A stretch of 64,000 bases of DNA from Allobacillus halotolerans (GTDB lineage: Bacteria > Bacillota > Bacilli > Bacillales > Alkalibacillaceae). Below are positions 7,212 through 15,242 of this stretch, piece by piece (the stretch's first letter is position 1; the number at the start of each line of letters is the position of its first letter). Both the position numbers and the translations under genes were made by a program. The DNA is taken from the NCBI RefSeq assembly GCF_028743495.1, contig NZ_CP117968.1; one strand, 5' to 3'. The notes beneath the pieces were generated by a model. The model did no database searches. It saw only the letters and a program-made list of their open reading frames with translations, and had not been told where the DNA came from.

Positions 7212-9614
7212 TTAGTTACGTAGTGGTTTACCTTTCATCAACATATGTTGCATACGTTGTTGTGTTTTCGCTTCACCAATTAAGCTGATGAAAGCTTCAC
7301 GTTCTAGATCAAGTAGATACTGTTCATCGACTATTGTTCCGTATGCTAGTTTTCCACCTGCAAGAACATAAGCCAATTTCTCAGCGATCTTCAAGTCATG
7401 CTCAGAAGCATAGCCTCCTTGGACAAGTCCTTTTGCTCCGAGTAACATCGCTGCATAGCCCGGTTCACCAACAACAGGTACCTTTTCACGTTTAGGCGCT
7501 TGGTAGCCTGCTTCTGACAAGCCAAGCACATTTTGTTTTGCGTCATAGATTAAGTGATCGCCATTGACACTGATTTTGTCATGGTTATCCAAGAATCCGT
7601 TTTTACGTGCTTCAGCAGCTGAAGTTGAAACTTGTGCCATTGCCACTTTTTCAAATACGTCATTCGCCACTTTCGTTAAATCAAAATTAGGACCTTGCGG
7701 CAAACCGCGTAGTGACTTCAAGTAAAGCTCTTTCGTTCCGCCACCACCTGGAATTAAACCGACGCCAAATTCAACTAAGCCCATATACGTTTCTTGGGAC
7801 GCTTGAATGCTCGCTGCTGGAAGACTGACTTCAGCGCCTCCACCTAGCGTCATCCCGAATGGCGCGACAACAACAGGCTTTTCATTGTATTTAATGTTCA
7901 TCATTGTATCTTGAAACTGTTTAACGATCATTTCCAGCTCAATGAAGTTAAAGTCCTGTGCTTCCATCAACATCATTCCAAGGTTTGCACCAACACAGAA
8001 ATTCTTTCCTTGGTTGCCGATGACAAGACCTTTGTAATTTTTATTGACTTCCTCCAATGAATAGTTAATCATTTGAAGAATGTCTGGACCAATCGCATTA
8101 CTTTGCGAATGGAATTCAAGTAGTGCAACGTCATCTCCAAGATCAATCAAGCTAGCGCCTGAATTTTTCTTGATGACACCATGTGTTTCTTTGTGTAATT
8201 TCAAATTAATTTCTTTTGGATTGACGTCTTTTTCCACATATTCACCGTTGTGATAAAAATACTCTTTTCCGTTTTCGGATTTATAAAATGTTTCGAATCC
8301 GCTTTCAAGCATTTCGTCAATCCAAGCAGGTACTTGTGCGCCTTCTTCTTTCATTCGTTCAACAGAAGATTTCACTCCGATTGCGTCCCACATTTCGAAT
8401 GGTCCGAGCTGCCAACCGAAGCCCCATTTCATCGCTTCATCAATCGCCTTCACATCATCGGCAATTTCACCGAGTAATTCAGCGGAATAAATGAGCGTTG
8501 GTTTTGTAATATTCCAAACAAGATCGCCACCACGGTCGCCTTTTGCATTCACCAGTGCTTTTACTTTTCGTTTGGCACCTTTTTGTTGCTTGGCTTGACC
8601 GGTTGCTTCAGTTTTTAATTTTTTCTGTTCATCTTCATACTCCAAGGTTTCAGGGTTCAATTCATAAATGACACTGCCCTTCTCACCTTTTTTCTTCAGA
8701 TAAAATCCTTTGCCAGCTTTGGCACCGATCATGCCTTTTTCATTCATCTTCTTCATGAATTCTGGCACTTCAAAAACTTGTTTTTCTTCACCTTCAACTT
8801 GGTCGTACACGTTTTTGGCTACGTGAATAAACGTGTCCAAACCGACGACATCAAGCGTACGGAAAGTCGCACTCTTCGGACGACCAATCATAGGACCAGT
8901 TACAGAGTCAACTTCACCAATGCTATATCCACCTTTGAGCATCTCTTGAACGGACACTAATAAGCCGTACGTTCCGATGCGGTTCGCGATAAAGTTTGGT
9001 GTATCTTTTGCTTCAACGACACCTTTACCAAGTACATCTTCACCGAATGCCTTCACGAATGAAAGGACTTCCGGATCTGTTTTCTCAGTCGGAATCACTT
9101 CAAGAAGCTTCAGATAACGTGGCGGATTGAAAAAGTGCGTTCCAAGAAAATGCTTTTGAAAATCTTCCGAACGGCCTTCCACCATTGCATTAATCGAAAT
9201 ACCTGAAGTATTCGACGTAACGATCGTACCTTCTGTTCTGTGCTCTTCCACTTGTTCGAAAACCTTCTTTTTAATGTCCAAGTTTTCGACAACGACTTCA
9301 ATAATCCAGTCAACGTCTTTCAATTTCTCCATATCATCGTCAAAATTCCCAGTCGTAATTAGATCAAGGCTTTTTTGACTCGTGATTGGAGAAGGTTTTT
9401 GTTTTTTCAATTTTGCTTTACTTTCATTCGCTATACGGTTTCGGACAGCAGCGTCTTGTAATGTCAGACCCTTCTTTTCTTCCTTTTCCGTTAGCTCACG
9501 AGGAACAATATCTAACATCAATGTAGGTATTCCTACGTTTGCCAAATGTGCTGCAATTCCAGCTCCCATAACACCAGAGCCTAAAACAGCTGCACGCTTG
9601 ATTTGACGGTTCAT
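7212..9614 (-). CDS. fadN: 3-hydroxyacyl-CoA dehydrogenase / enoyl-CoA hydratase FadN
   Basis: An 800-residue two-function enzyme. Residues about 5-190 form an NAD-binding domain (AVLGSGVMGAGIAAHLANVG). This is followed by the 3HCDH C-terminal domains (THFFNPPRYLKLLEVI; NFIANRIG). The C-terminal part is a crotonase-type hydratase (NFCVGANLG; GGGAEVSLP; GLIPGGGGTKE). The order dehydrogenase-then-hydratase is that of FadN, opposite to E. coli FadB. It hydrates enoyl-CoA and oxidises the L-3-hydroxyacyl product. It is the first gene of fadN-fadA-fadE and has a FadR operator in its promoter. Confidence 0.96.
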   Translation of the reverse strand: MNRQIKRAAVLGSGVMGAGIAAHLANVGIPTLMLDIVPRELTEKEEKKGLTLQDAAVRNRIANESKAKLKKQKPSPITSQKSLDLITTGNFDDDMEKLKDVDWIIEVVVENLDIKKKVFEQVEEHRTEGTIVTSNTSGISINAMVEGRSEDFQKHFLGTHFFNPPRYLKLLEVIPTEKTDPEVLSFVKAFGEDVLGKGVVEAKDTPNFIANRIGTYGLLVSVQEMLKGGYSIGEVDSVTGPMIGRPKSATFRTLDVVGLDTFIHVAKNVYDQVEGEEKQVFEVPEFMKKMNEKGMIGAKAGKGFYLKKKGEKGSVIYELNPETLEYEDEQKKLKTEATGQAKQQKGAKRKVKALVNAKGDRGGDLVWNITKPTLIYSAELLGEIADDVKAIDEAMKWGFGWQLGPFEMWDAIGVKSSVERMKEEGAQVPAWIDEMLESGFETFYKSENGKEYFYHNGEYVEKDVNPKEINLKLHKETHGVIKKNSGASLIDLGDDVALLEFHSQSNAIGPDILQMINYSLEEVNKNYKGLVIGNQGKNFCVGANLGMMLMEAQDFNFIELEMIVKQFQDTMMNIKYNEKPVVVAPFGMTLGGGAEVSLPAASIQASQETYMGLVEFGVGLIPGGGGTKELYLKSLRGLPQGPNFDLTKVANDVFEKVAMAQVSTSAAEARKNGFLDNHDKISVNGDHLIYDAKQNVLGLSEAGYQAPKREKVPVVGEPGYAAMLLGAKGLVQGGYASEHDLKIAEKLAYVLAGGKLAYGTIVDEQYLLDLEREAFISLIGEAKTQQRMQHMLMKGKPLRN

Positions 9615-9633
9615 GAAACTTCCCCCTATTCTT

Positions 9634-9651
9634 TGAATGAATACTCATTCA
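9634..9651 (-). promoter_or_regulatory. FadR operator
   Basis: TGAATGAATACTCATTCA is a perfect inverted repeat matching the known Bacillus FadR (TetR family) box TGAATGA-N4-TCATTCA. It overlaps the likely -10 region and start point of fadN. FadR represses here until long-chain acyl-CoA releases it. Confidence 0.9.
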
Positions 9652-9681
9652 TTTTACTCGAAAATTTTTTTGGACAGTCAA
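9651..9681 (-). promoter_or_regulatory. Probable promoter of fadN
   Basis: Minus strand: TTGACT (-35) and TAAAAT (-10), separated by 19 bp. The spacing is a little long, but the position just ahead of the FadR box fits. Confidence 0.5.
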
Positions 9682-9716
9682 TGACTATCCAAAGTGTTCT
9701 ATCTTATACTATAAAT

Positions 9717-9857
9717 TATTTTCCGATAATTCGCAAACCATTTTATAATGATTATTCAAAATTTCTAACTTTTTATATCAAATCTAATTGCTTTTTTTGT
9801 CCTGCATGAAGGGTAGAGCAATAGTTTCGACGCTACCCTTCAGGAAGTTTTTTATTT
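9717..9857 (+). ncRNA. Candidate small RNA ahead of array B
   Basis: A strong plus-strand terminator at 9801-9855 (stem TGAAGGGTAG.C / GCTACCCTTCA, then TTTTTT) has no plus-strand gene before it. About 95 bp upstream is a promoter-like pair, ATGACT and TATACT, 18 bp apart (9681-9710). Together they would give a transcript of about 140 nt between divergent fadN and the repeat array. The evidence is only the promoter-like and terminator signals. Confidence 0.3.
9801..9855 (+). terminator. Plus-strand intrinsic terminator before array B
   Basis: Eleven-base-pair stem followed by GTTTTTTATTT on the plus strand. The T tract is on the side of the array, which begins 15 bp later. Confidence 0.7.
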
Positions 9858-9871
9858 GGTGGCTTGGACCG

Positions 9872-10355
9872 TTTATCGAGCGGCTGGAACAGCTGATCGA
9901 GCGGCTCCGCGCGGTCGTCGAGCGGCTCAATGCGTTCGTCGAGCGGTTCAGCGCGTTTGTCGAGCGGTTTCACGCATTTATCGAGCGGTTCGGCGCGTTT
10001 ATCGAGCGGTTCCGCGCGTTTGTCGAGCGGTTTCACGCTTTTATCGAGCGGTTCCGCGCGTTTGTCGAGCGGTTCGGCGCGTTTATCGAGCGGCTCAAAG
10101 CGTTTGTCGGGCGGTTCCAAGCGTTTGTCGAGCGGCTACACACGTTTGTCGAGCGGCTACACGCGTTCGTCGAGCGGTTTCACGCGTTCGTCGAGCGGTT
10201 TCACGCATTTGTCGAGCGGTTCCACGCGGTTATCGAGCGGTTCCGCGCGTTTATCGAGCGGTTTCACGCTTTTATCGAGCGGTTTCACGCTTTTATCGAG
10301 CGGCTCCACGCGTTTGTCGGACGGTTCGGCCCCGCTTATCGGGCGGCTCAAAAAT
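9872..10355 (+). repeat. 21-bp tandem array B (about 23 units, TTTATCGAGCGGTTC family)
   Basis: This is the longest array in the window. Units begin at 9872 and recur every 21 bp to 10313. A final unit is shifted by one inserted base. The core is TTTRTCGAGCGGYTY, followed by six bases usually ending in CGCG. It fills nearly all the space between the yusM (proline dehydrogenase) stop codon at 10363 and the fadN promoter region. It leaves long open frames on both strands (heptads such as VERFHAF on plus and EPLDKRA on minus), which I treat as by-products of the period. The local base composition is much more GC-rich than the flanks. Confidence 0.92.
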
Positions 10356-10362
10356 CGTTCTA

Positions 10363-11265
10363 TTACTTAAATATCCCTTTCACCACAAATCCTACGTTGG
10401 CTGGTCGTTCAGCTAGACGTCTCATAAAATAGCCATACCAATCATTTCCGTATGGTACATAGACACGCATTTTATATCCTTCTTTTGATAATTCATCCTG
10501 TCGTTCGTTGCGTATCCCGTACAACATTTGGAACTCAAATTTATCGCGTGGAATATCGTGTTCTTCTGCAAATTTCTTCGTGAATTCAATAATCGCGTCA
10601 TCATGTGTTGCCACTGCCGTGTAATTTCCATTTTGGAGATGTTGGGCAATGATTTTTTTGAAGTTTTCATCGGTATCTTTCTTTTCAGGAAAAGCAACCT
10701 CTGACGATTCTTTATAAGCACCTTTCACTAAGCGTAAATTCGGACTGTATTGATCCAGCTTTTCTACGTCATCTGATACGCGGTATAAATACGCTTGCAT
10801 GACTGTGCCGATCCCGTCATAGTTTTGCTTTAACTTCTCAAATATATCTAATGTCTTTTGTAGACGTGCGTAGTCTTCCATATCAATGGTGACAAACACA
10901 TCGTGTTTCTTCCCTGCTTCTAAGATTTTTTCCATGTTCTCAAGGACAAGGTCTTCAGATATATCTAATCCTAATGAAGTCAATTTTAAAGAAAGCTGAG
11001 AGTCAAGCTGGTTTTCGCCGATCATTTGAATCGCATTTACACATTCATCAGCCCTGGATCTCGCTTCGTCTGACTCACTTACGAATTCACCTAGAAAATC
11101 AAGCGTAACCGACAATCCTTTTTCATTTAATCCCTGAATCGTCGTTTTCGCATCATTGATTTCTTCACCTGCCACAAAACGGCCTGCCCCAAATTTCAAT
11201 CCATATTTTCTCGCCATTTTCGTAAAAAATTTATTATCGGACAAAAACAAAAAAAACTTTCTCAT
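10363..11265 (-). CDS. fadM: Proline dehydrogenase (YusM/FadM type)
   Basis: FAD-dependent single-domain proline dehydrogenase that oxidises L-proline to pyrroline-5-carboxylate. It has a TIM-barrel and ends in the conserved RRLAERPANVGFVVKG segment, with YVPYGNDWYGYFMRR before it. I start at MRKFFLFLS, preceded by GGAG at 7 bp, giving 300 residues, close to the B. subtilis homologue. Upstream in-frame starts (ATG at 11277, TTG at 11286) remain possible. In B. subtilis it heads the fad operon; here array B and a separate promoter come between it and fadN. No P5C dehydrogenase gene is adjacent. Confidence 0.92.
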   Translation of the reverse strand: MRKFFLFLSDNKFFTKMARKYGLKFGAGRFVAGEEINDAKTTIQGLNEKGLSVTLDFLGEFVSESDEARSRADECVNAIQMIGENQLDSQLSLKLTSLGLDISEDLVLENMEKILEAGKKHDVFVTIDMEDYARLQKTLDIFEKLKQNYDGIGTVMQAYLYRVSDDVEKLDQYSPNLRLVKGAYKESSEVAFPEKKDTDENFKKIIAQHLQNGNYTAVATHDDAIIEFTKKFAEEHDIPRDKFEFQMLYGIRNERQDELSKEGYKMRVYVPYGNDWYGYFMRRLAERPANVGFVVKGIFK

Positions 11266-11286
11266 GACTTTCTCCATCTGCCTCAA

Positions 11287-11549
11287 CCTCTCTGTCTGAA
11301 ACTATGTAACCGCTTTCCATTCTATCATGGAATTTGTGAATTTTGTACTTTCAGAATTTTGTTTTTTTAAAATAATTGAATCTATTTTATGATTGCTCTT
11401 TTTTAAAAGCTTTAGTTGTGCTATTTGTATTCCTCCAGATTGAAAGGATTAAAATGGAGTCTAGGCCGCTTCCCTGTATGATAATGCCCTTGGAGTCCCA
11501 TGAGTTCTAATTTATGTAACTAATTCAACTAGCAAAAGAAATTTCACAT
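11287..11549. other. Intergenic region upstream of the proline dehydrogenase
   Basis: About 260 bp of AT-rich sequence between the copZ terminator and the yusM start. It presumably holds the yusM promoter, but I see no operator, array or RNA that I can name in it. Confidence 0.5.
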
Positions 11550-11573
11550 AAAAAAAGGCCCCTAAATGGGACC
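11550..11573 (-). terminator. Terminator of copZ
   Basis: Minus-strand stem AGGTCCC/GGGGCCT with a run of seven T, 16 bp after the copZ stop. Confidence 0.8.
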
Positions 11574-11588
11574 TGTACACTTTATGTC

Positions 11589-11795
11589 TTAAGCGACAAC
11601 GTCATAACCTTGATCTTCAACGATTTCAATCAACTGTTCCTTTGAAACGAGGGAATCTTCGTACGCGACATCTACGTTCCCTGAGTCTAGATTAACTTCT
11701 ACGGATTGAACGCCTTCCAGATTACTGAGTGCATCATTCACAGACTGCTTGCAATGACCGCAAGTCATTCCGGATACTTTTAATGTGATTTGCAT
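11589..11795 (-). CDS. copZ: Copper chaperone CopZ (HMA domain)
   Basis: A 68-residue heavy-metal-associated domain protein with the Cu(I)-binding motif MTCGHC near the N-terminus and the ferredoxin-like beta-alpha-beta pattern. I start at MQITLKV, because GGTGGG lies 9 bp upstream. CopZ hands Cu(I) to the P-type exporter CopA or to the CsoR repressor. Neither gene is adjacent here, so it is a lone copy with its own terminator. Confidence 0.9.
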   Translation of the reverse strand: MQITLKVSGMTCGHCKQSVNDALSNLEGVQSVEVNLDSGNVDVAYEDSLVSKEQLIEIVEDQGYDVVA

Positions 11796-11877
11796 TTTGT
11801 TCCCACCTTTCATTTGTGTGATTTTATTGTTTCGTATGTATGGAGAAAAATCAAGAAAAAACGTTGTATATTTTTAT

Positions 11878-11895
11878 AAATCGTAAGCATTCCTA
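11878..11895 (+). promoter_or_regulatory. Upstream Zur half-site
   Basis: AAATCGTAAGCATTCCTA repeats the left half of the Zur box at 11940 but diverges on the right. It lies next to the -35 element of the zinc operon, so a second Zur dimer might bind weakly here. Confidence 0.45.
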
Positions 11896-11924
11896 TTTAC
11901 TAGTTGGATTGAATAAGATATACT
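11896..11924 (+). promoter_or_regulatory. Promoter of the znuA-znuC-znuB-zur operon
   Basis: TTTACT (-35) and TATACT (-10) are separated by 17 bp. Transcription would begin near 11931, just before the Zur box. Confidence 0.6.
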
Positions 11925-11939
11925 TTTTTTGTTCATTTT

Positions 11940-11960
11940 AAATCGTAACCATTACGATAT
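11940..11960 (+). promoter_or_regulatory. Zur operator
   Basis: Core TCGTAACCATTACGA extended by AAA on the left and TAT on the right. It matches the Bacillus Zur box (TCGTAATNATTACGA type). Lying just downstream of the likely start point, it should block transcription when zinc is plentiful. Confidence 0.9.
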
Positions 11961-11983
11961 CCGTCTATAAGGAGTAACGCTAA

Positions 11984-12922
11984 ATGAAGAAAATATTTTT
12001 GACGACATTGCTATTATTTATTGTACTAATGAGTGCATGCAATTCGAATAATGAATCACAGCAGACAAAAAGTCACTCCGTCGCTGTTTCAATGTATCCG
12101 CTTGAGTTTTTAATCTCTAAAATTGCGAACGAGCATGTAGATGTTGATACGGTCATTCCACCTGGTACAGATCCGCATGTTTACGAGCCTTCATCGAAAA
12201 AAATGATTGAATTATCTTCAAATGACGCGTTTTTTTATATCGGAGATCAATTAGAAGCCTTCGGTGAAACGCTTGCTAATGCAGTTGCTGAGCAAGGTTT
12301 ATCTGTTTACCAGTTAGCCGATCATGAAGAACTATTTGAAACAAACAATGATAGTCATCCTAACAATACGCATGAACACGACGAGGAGTCACACGGGCAT
12401 CAACATGATTATAATCCTCATTTTTGGTTGGACCCCGTCCGAATGAGCCATGCGGCAGAAATTATTGCTAGTGACTTGACTGAGATTTATCCAGAATTTG
12501 AAGAAAGTTTTCGCCAAAATCTTTCCGCGCTACAAACTGAACTCGCACAGTTAGATCAGGAATATGCTACGTTAACAATTCACGATTATACATTGTTTGT
12601 CACGCATGAAGCATTTGACTATTGGACGGAGCGTTATGGAGTCGAGCAACTATCGGTTCGCGGCGTTTCTTCTTCACAAGAACCTTCTCAGAAAGAGCTG
12701 AAACAAATTTTTGATGAAGTGAATCATCTAGACATTGATCACATCATATTAGAAACAATCAGCCAAGACCGTCTAGCTAAGACGATTGCGGAAGAAATGG
12801 ATTTACGTATATTGAAGATTCACACACTCGAATCATTGACCGAAAGAGACATTCAGCAAAACAAAGATTATTTTGATTTAATGCGAGAAAATTTAAACGT
12901 CATTAAAGAAACGAAAAAATAA
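11984..12922 (+). CDS. znuA: Zinc-binding lipoprotein of ABC importer (ZnuA/AdcA)
   Basis: The 312-residue cluster-9 solute-binding protein captures Zn(II) outside the membrane. It has a lipoprotein signal with lipobox LMSAC (lipidated C19). Metal ligands sit in PGTDPHVYEPS, in NPHFWLDP and in the VTHEAFDYW region. A histidine-rich loop (about residues 123-141, HEHDEESHGHQHD) marks it as zinc rather than manganese specific. It is the first gene of a four-gene operon under a Zur box, preceded by AAGGAG. It ends 13 bp before znuC. Confidence 0.95.
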   Translation: MKKIFLTTLLLFIVLMSACNSNNESQQTKSHSVAVSMYPLEFLISKIANEHVDVDTVIPPGTDPHVYEPSSKKMIELSSNDAFFYIGDQLEAFGETLANAVAEQGLSVYQLADHEELFETNNDSHPNNTHEHDEESHGHQHDYNPHFWLDPVRMSHAAEIIASDLTEIYPEFEESFRQNLSALQTELAQLDQEYATLTIHDYTLFVTHEAFDYWTERYGVEQLSVRGVSSSQEPSQKELKQIFDEVNHLDIDHIILETISQDRLAKTIAEEMDLRILKIHTLESLTERDIQQNKDYFDLMRENLNVIKETKK

Positions 12923-12935
12923 GGAGGTTGGCCTC

Positions 12936-13688
12936 ATGAGCACACCGCTAGTATCCGTCAGTCATCTTTCGCATCGCTATAATCATCACTCAGTATTGGA
13001 AGATGTCAGTTTCGATATTGAAGAAGGTAGCTTTGTTGGTTTGGTTGGTCCAAATGGTTCAGGTAAAACGACGTTGATTAAATTGATTTTAGGAATTGAA
13101 AGGGTCCAAAAAGGATCCATCGAAATATTTGGCAAGCCTATTCAGCGATTTAAGAATAAGGGGCATATTAGCTTTGTTTCACAAAAAGCCAACAGCTTCA
13201 ACCGTGGCTTTCCCGCAACCGTTAAAGAAGTTGTCGGCATGGGGCTGACCGCTGGCAGTTCACTTTTTCGCTCCCAGTCCAATGTGAACGAACAAATCAA
13301 CCAGGCTTTGAAACAAGTCAACATGATCGACTTTGCCAATCAAAATATTGGTGAACTATCCGGTGGGCAACAACAACGAGTATTTATTGCACGAGCACTC
13401 GTCAATAAACCGAAGCTTCTCATCTTGGATGAGCCAACGGTTGGTGTCGATACAGATAACGTTGAGCAATTTTACCAATTACTATCCACTTTAAATCGGG
13501 ACCTGGGTATTACATTAATTCTTGTTTCCCATGATATCGGCACAATTACAACACAAGTGAATGACTTGCTATGTCTCAATAAAAACTTGCATTATCATGG
13601 AGATCCAAACGAATTTGAACAGTTAAGCAATGAAAAAAGATCAACATTTTATGGTCATGACTTCAATGTCATCCATCATGACCATTAG
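12936..13688 (+). CDS. znuC: Zinc ABC transporter ATPase (ZnuC/AdcC)
   Basis: 250-residue ABC ATPase that powers Zn(II) import. Walker A is GPNGSGKTT, the signature is LSGGQQQR, Walker B is LLILDEPTVGVD and the switch histidine is in LVSHD. The C-terminus is histidine-rich (HDFNVIHHDH). A strong AAGGAGG site precedes the ATG. It sits between znuA and znuB in the Zur-controlled operon. Confidence 0.95.
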   Translation: MSTPLVSVSHLSHRYNHHSVLEDVSFDIEEGSFVGLVGPNGSGKTTLIKLILGIERVQKGSIEIFGKPIQRFKNKGHISFVSQKANSFNRGFPATVKEVVGMGLTAGSSLFRSQSNVNEQINQALKQVNMIDFANQNIGELSGGQQQRVFIARALVNKPKLLILDEPTVGVDTDNVEQFYQLLSTLNRDLGITLILVSHDIGTITTQVNDLLCLNKNLHYHGDPNEFEQLSNEKRSTFYGHDFNVIHHDH

Positions 13689-13705
13689 GTGAGGGGAGAA
13701 ATTAG

Positions 13706-14560
13706 ATGCTAGAAGCCCTAATAAATTACGAACTACTTCGAAACACATTTTTTACGGGATTGCTCGTCGGTTTAATCGCACCGTTGCTCGGAACATTTAT
13801 CGTTGTACAGCGACAAGCGATGATTGCGGACGGTCTTTCCCATGTCACATTAGCGGGAATTGCATTTGGCATGTTTATGCAAAAACAACCGATGGCGACC
13901 ATGATTACACCATTTCAATTCGGTATGATTTTTTCCATCGCTGGTGCCGTCATTATTGAAAAATTGCGCTCAGTATATCGAGAATTCCAAGAAATTGCGA
14001 TACCGATTATTCACTCACTCGGTGTTGGATTAGCGATTGTATTTATTGCTTTAGCGAACGGGATCAACACAGATATTTATTCCTATTTATTCGGTTCCGT
14101 TGCGGCCGTCAGTCGAAATGATTTGCTATTGATTTTAGGTACAGCTATATTCGTCGTCCTAATTGTCTCTGTCCTTTATAAAAAGTTATTTGCCCTTTCT
14201 TTTGACGAAGAATTTGCTGAAGTATCCGGCATCCGTGCTCGATTCATTCATTACCTATTCATGATTTTAACCGCTTTAGTGATTGCCGCCTCAATCCGAA
14301 TTGTCGGTGTTTTGCTCGTATCTGCACTGATGACACTTCCGGTCGCAACGAGCATGCGCGTGGCAAAAAGCTTTAAACAAACGATTTGGTACAGTATTCT
14401 ATATGGAGAAACAGCTGTCATTGTCGGACTGATTTCCGGCTATTATTTAGAGATCCCACCTGGTGGGACGATTGTTCTCACAGCTGTTTTGCTACTCGGT
14501 TTGACGTTATTGGCCAAAAAGATTAAATCACTCGGAAGAATTGAAGGTGAGCATTCATGA
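13706..14560 (+). CDS. znuB: Zinc ABC transporter permease (ZnuB/AdcB)
   Basis: 284-residue integral membrane permease of the ABC-3 family, with about eight hydrophobic segments and the conserved region RQAMIADGLSHVTLAG. It forms the membrane channel for ZnuC and ZnuA. Its stop codon overlaps the start of zur by 4 bp, so translation is probably coupled. Confidence 0.95.
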   Translation: MLEALINYELLRNTFFTGLLVGLIAPLLGTFIVVQRQAMIADGLSHVTLAGIAFGMFMQKQPMATMITPFQFGMIFSIAGAVIIEKLRSVYREFQEIAIPIIHSLGVGLAIVFIALANGINTDIYSYLFGSVAAVSRNDLLLILGTAIFVVLIVSVLYKKLFALSFDEEFAEVSGIRARFIHYLFMILTALVIAASIRIVGVLLVSALMTLPVATSMRVAKSFKQTIWYSILYGETAVIVGLISGYYLEIPPGGTIVLTAVLLLGLTLLAKKIKSLGRIEGEHS

Positions 14561-14967
14561 ATTTGAATGAGGCGTTGAATCTATTAAAAGACGAGGGCTA
14601 TAAGTTTACCGATAAACGGAAAGATATTTTAGAGTTTTTTGCGGAAGAAGATGGGTACCGGACCGCAAGTGATCTTTGGGAAAAGTTGAGCGTAAAATAT
14701 CCTGGAATCAGCTACGACACAATCTACCGGAACTTGCATTTGTTTCATGATCTGCATATTTTGGAATCAACCGAATTGGATGGTGAAAAACATTTTCGTT
14801 TTTCTTGTGGGCATGAACATCATCATCACCACTTTATTTGTAACAATTGTGGTAAAACAAAATCCATCGAAACATGTCCGATGGATTTCATTCAACCGAA
14901 GTTTCAAGGATATATGATTGAAAGCCATAAATTCGAAGTCTATGGTCTATGCCCGGTTTGTAAATAA
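14557..14967 (+). CDS. zur: Zinc-responsive Fur-family repressor Zur
   Basis: 136-residue Fur-family repressor. The N-terminal winged helix includes the DNA-recognition stretch ISYDTIYRNLHLF. It is followed by a histidine-rich metal site (CGHEHHHHHF) and two CxxC pairs (CNNC and CPVC) that make up the structural zinc site. Placement as the last gene of znuA-C-B, behind a Zur box, strongly favours Zur over Fur or PerR and implies autoregulation. In B. subtilis zur is elsewhere. Confidence 0.92.
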   Translation: MNLNEALNLLKDEGYKFTDKRKDILEFFAEEDGYRTASDLWEKLSVKYPGISYDTIYRNLHLFHDLHILESTELDGEKHFRFSCGHEHHHHHFICNNCGKTKSIETCPMDFIQPKFQGYMIESHKFEVYGLCPVCK

Positions 14968-15003
14968 AATTTTTTATGGCTCTCTGCCATATAGTTAGCG
15001 CGA

Positions 15004-15171
15004 GGGTTCATATATTTTGTATTTGGGTGCATATTCACATGTTTCGGGTGCATATATCCGTGGATTGGGCTCATATACGTTCGAATTGGGTTCATATACG
15101 CTCGAATTGGCTCATATATTTTTGACTTGGGCTCATATATCTAACAATTGGGTCATTTATATCTGGTTCGG
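15004..15171 (+). repeat. 21-bp tandem array C (8 units, GGGCTCATATA family)
   Basis: Units start at 15004, 15025, 15046, 15067, 15088, 15109 (20 bp), 15129 and 15150. The core is GGGYTCATATA, and the unit tends to end in GAATT. The reverse complement of the core (ATATGAGCCC) is the core of array I at 46193, so C and I are one family in opposite orientation. It lies between zur and the convergent ftsW-like gene, inside the probable 3' UTR of the zinc operon. Confidence 0.85.
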
Positions 15172-15186
15172 ACTATCCTACAATAC

Positions 15187-15237
15187 CCCGTACGTTGATG
15201 CTGAAGAAAGTTTAAGTCATCGTACGGGTTTTGCTTT
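15187..15237 (+). terminator. Terminator downstream of zur and array C
   Basis: CCCGTACG pairs with CGTACGGG across a 26-nt loop, followed by TTTTGCTTTG. It is the first good plus-strand terminator after zur, so the array would be transcribed with the operon. Confidence 0.55.
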
Positions 15238-15242
15238 GTTGT

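Noticed and set aside
9872..10355. Plasmid-type iterons or a replication origin
   Set aside because: Unit length is in the iteron range, but no replication initiator gene, DnaA boxes or AT-rich unwinding region lies near, and ten loci in 64 kb is too many.
9788..10432. A 214-residue open frame through array B with amphipathic heptads
   Set aside because: No ribosome site, starts inside a terminator hairpin, and consists only of the 21-bp repeat. Equivalent frames are open on the opposite strand.
14967..15003. ATGGC/GCCAT hairpin after zur as its terminator
   Set aside because: No T tract follows; the hairpin at 15187 is a better candidate.
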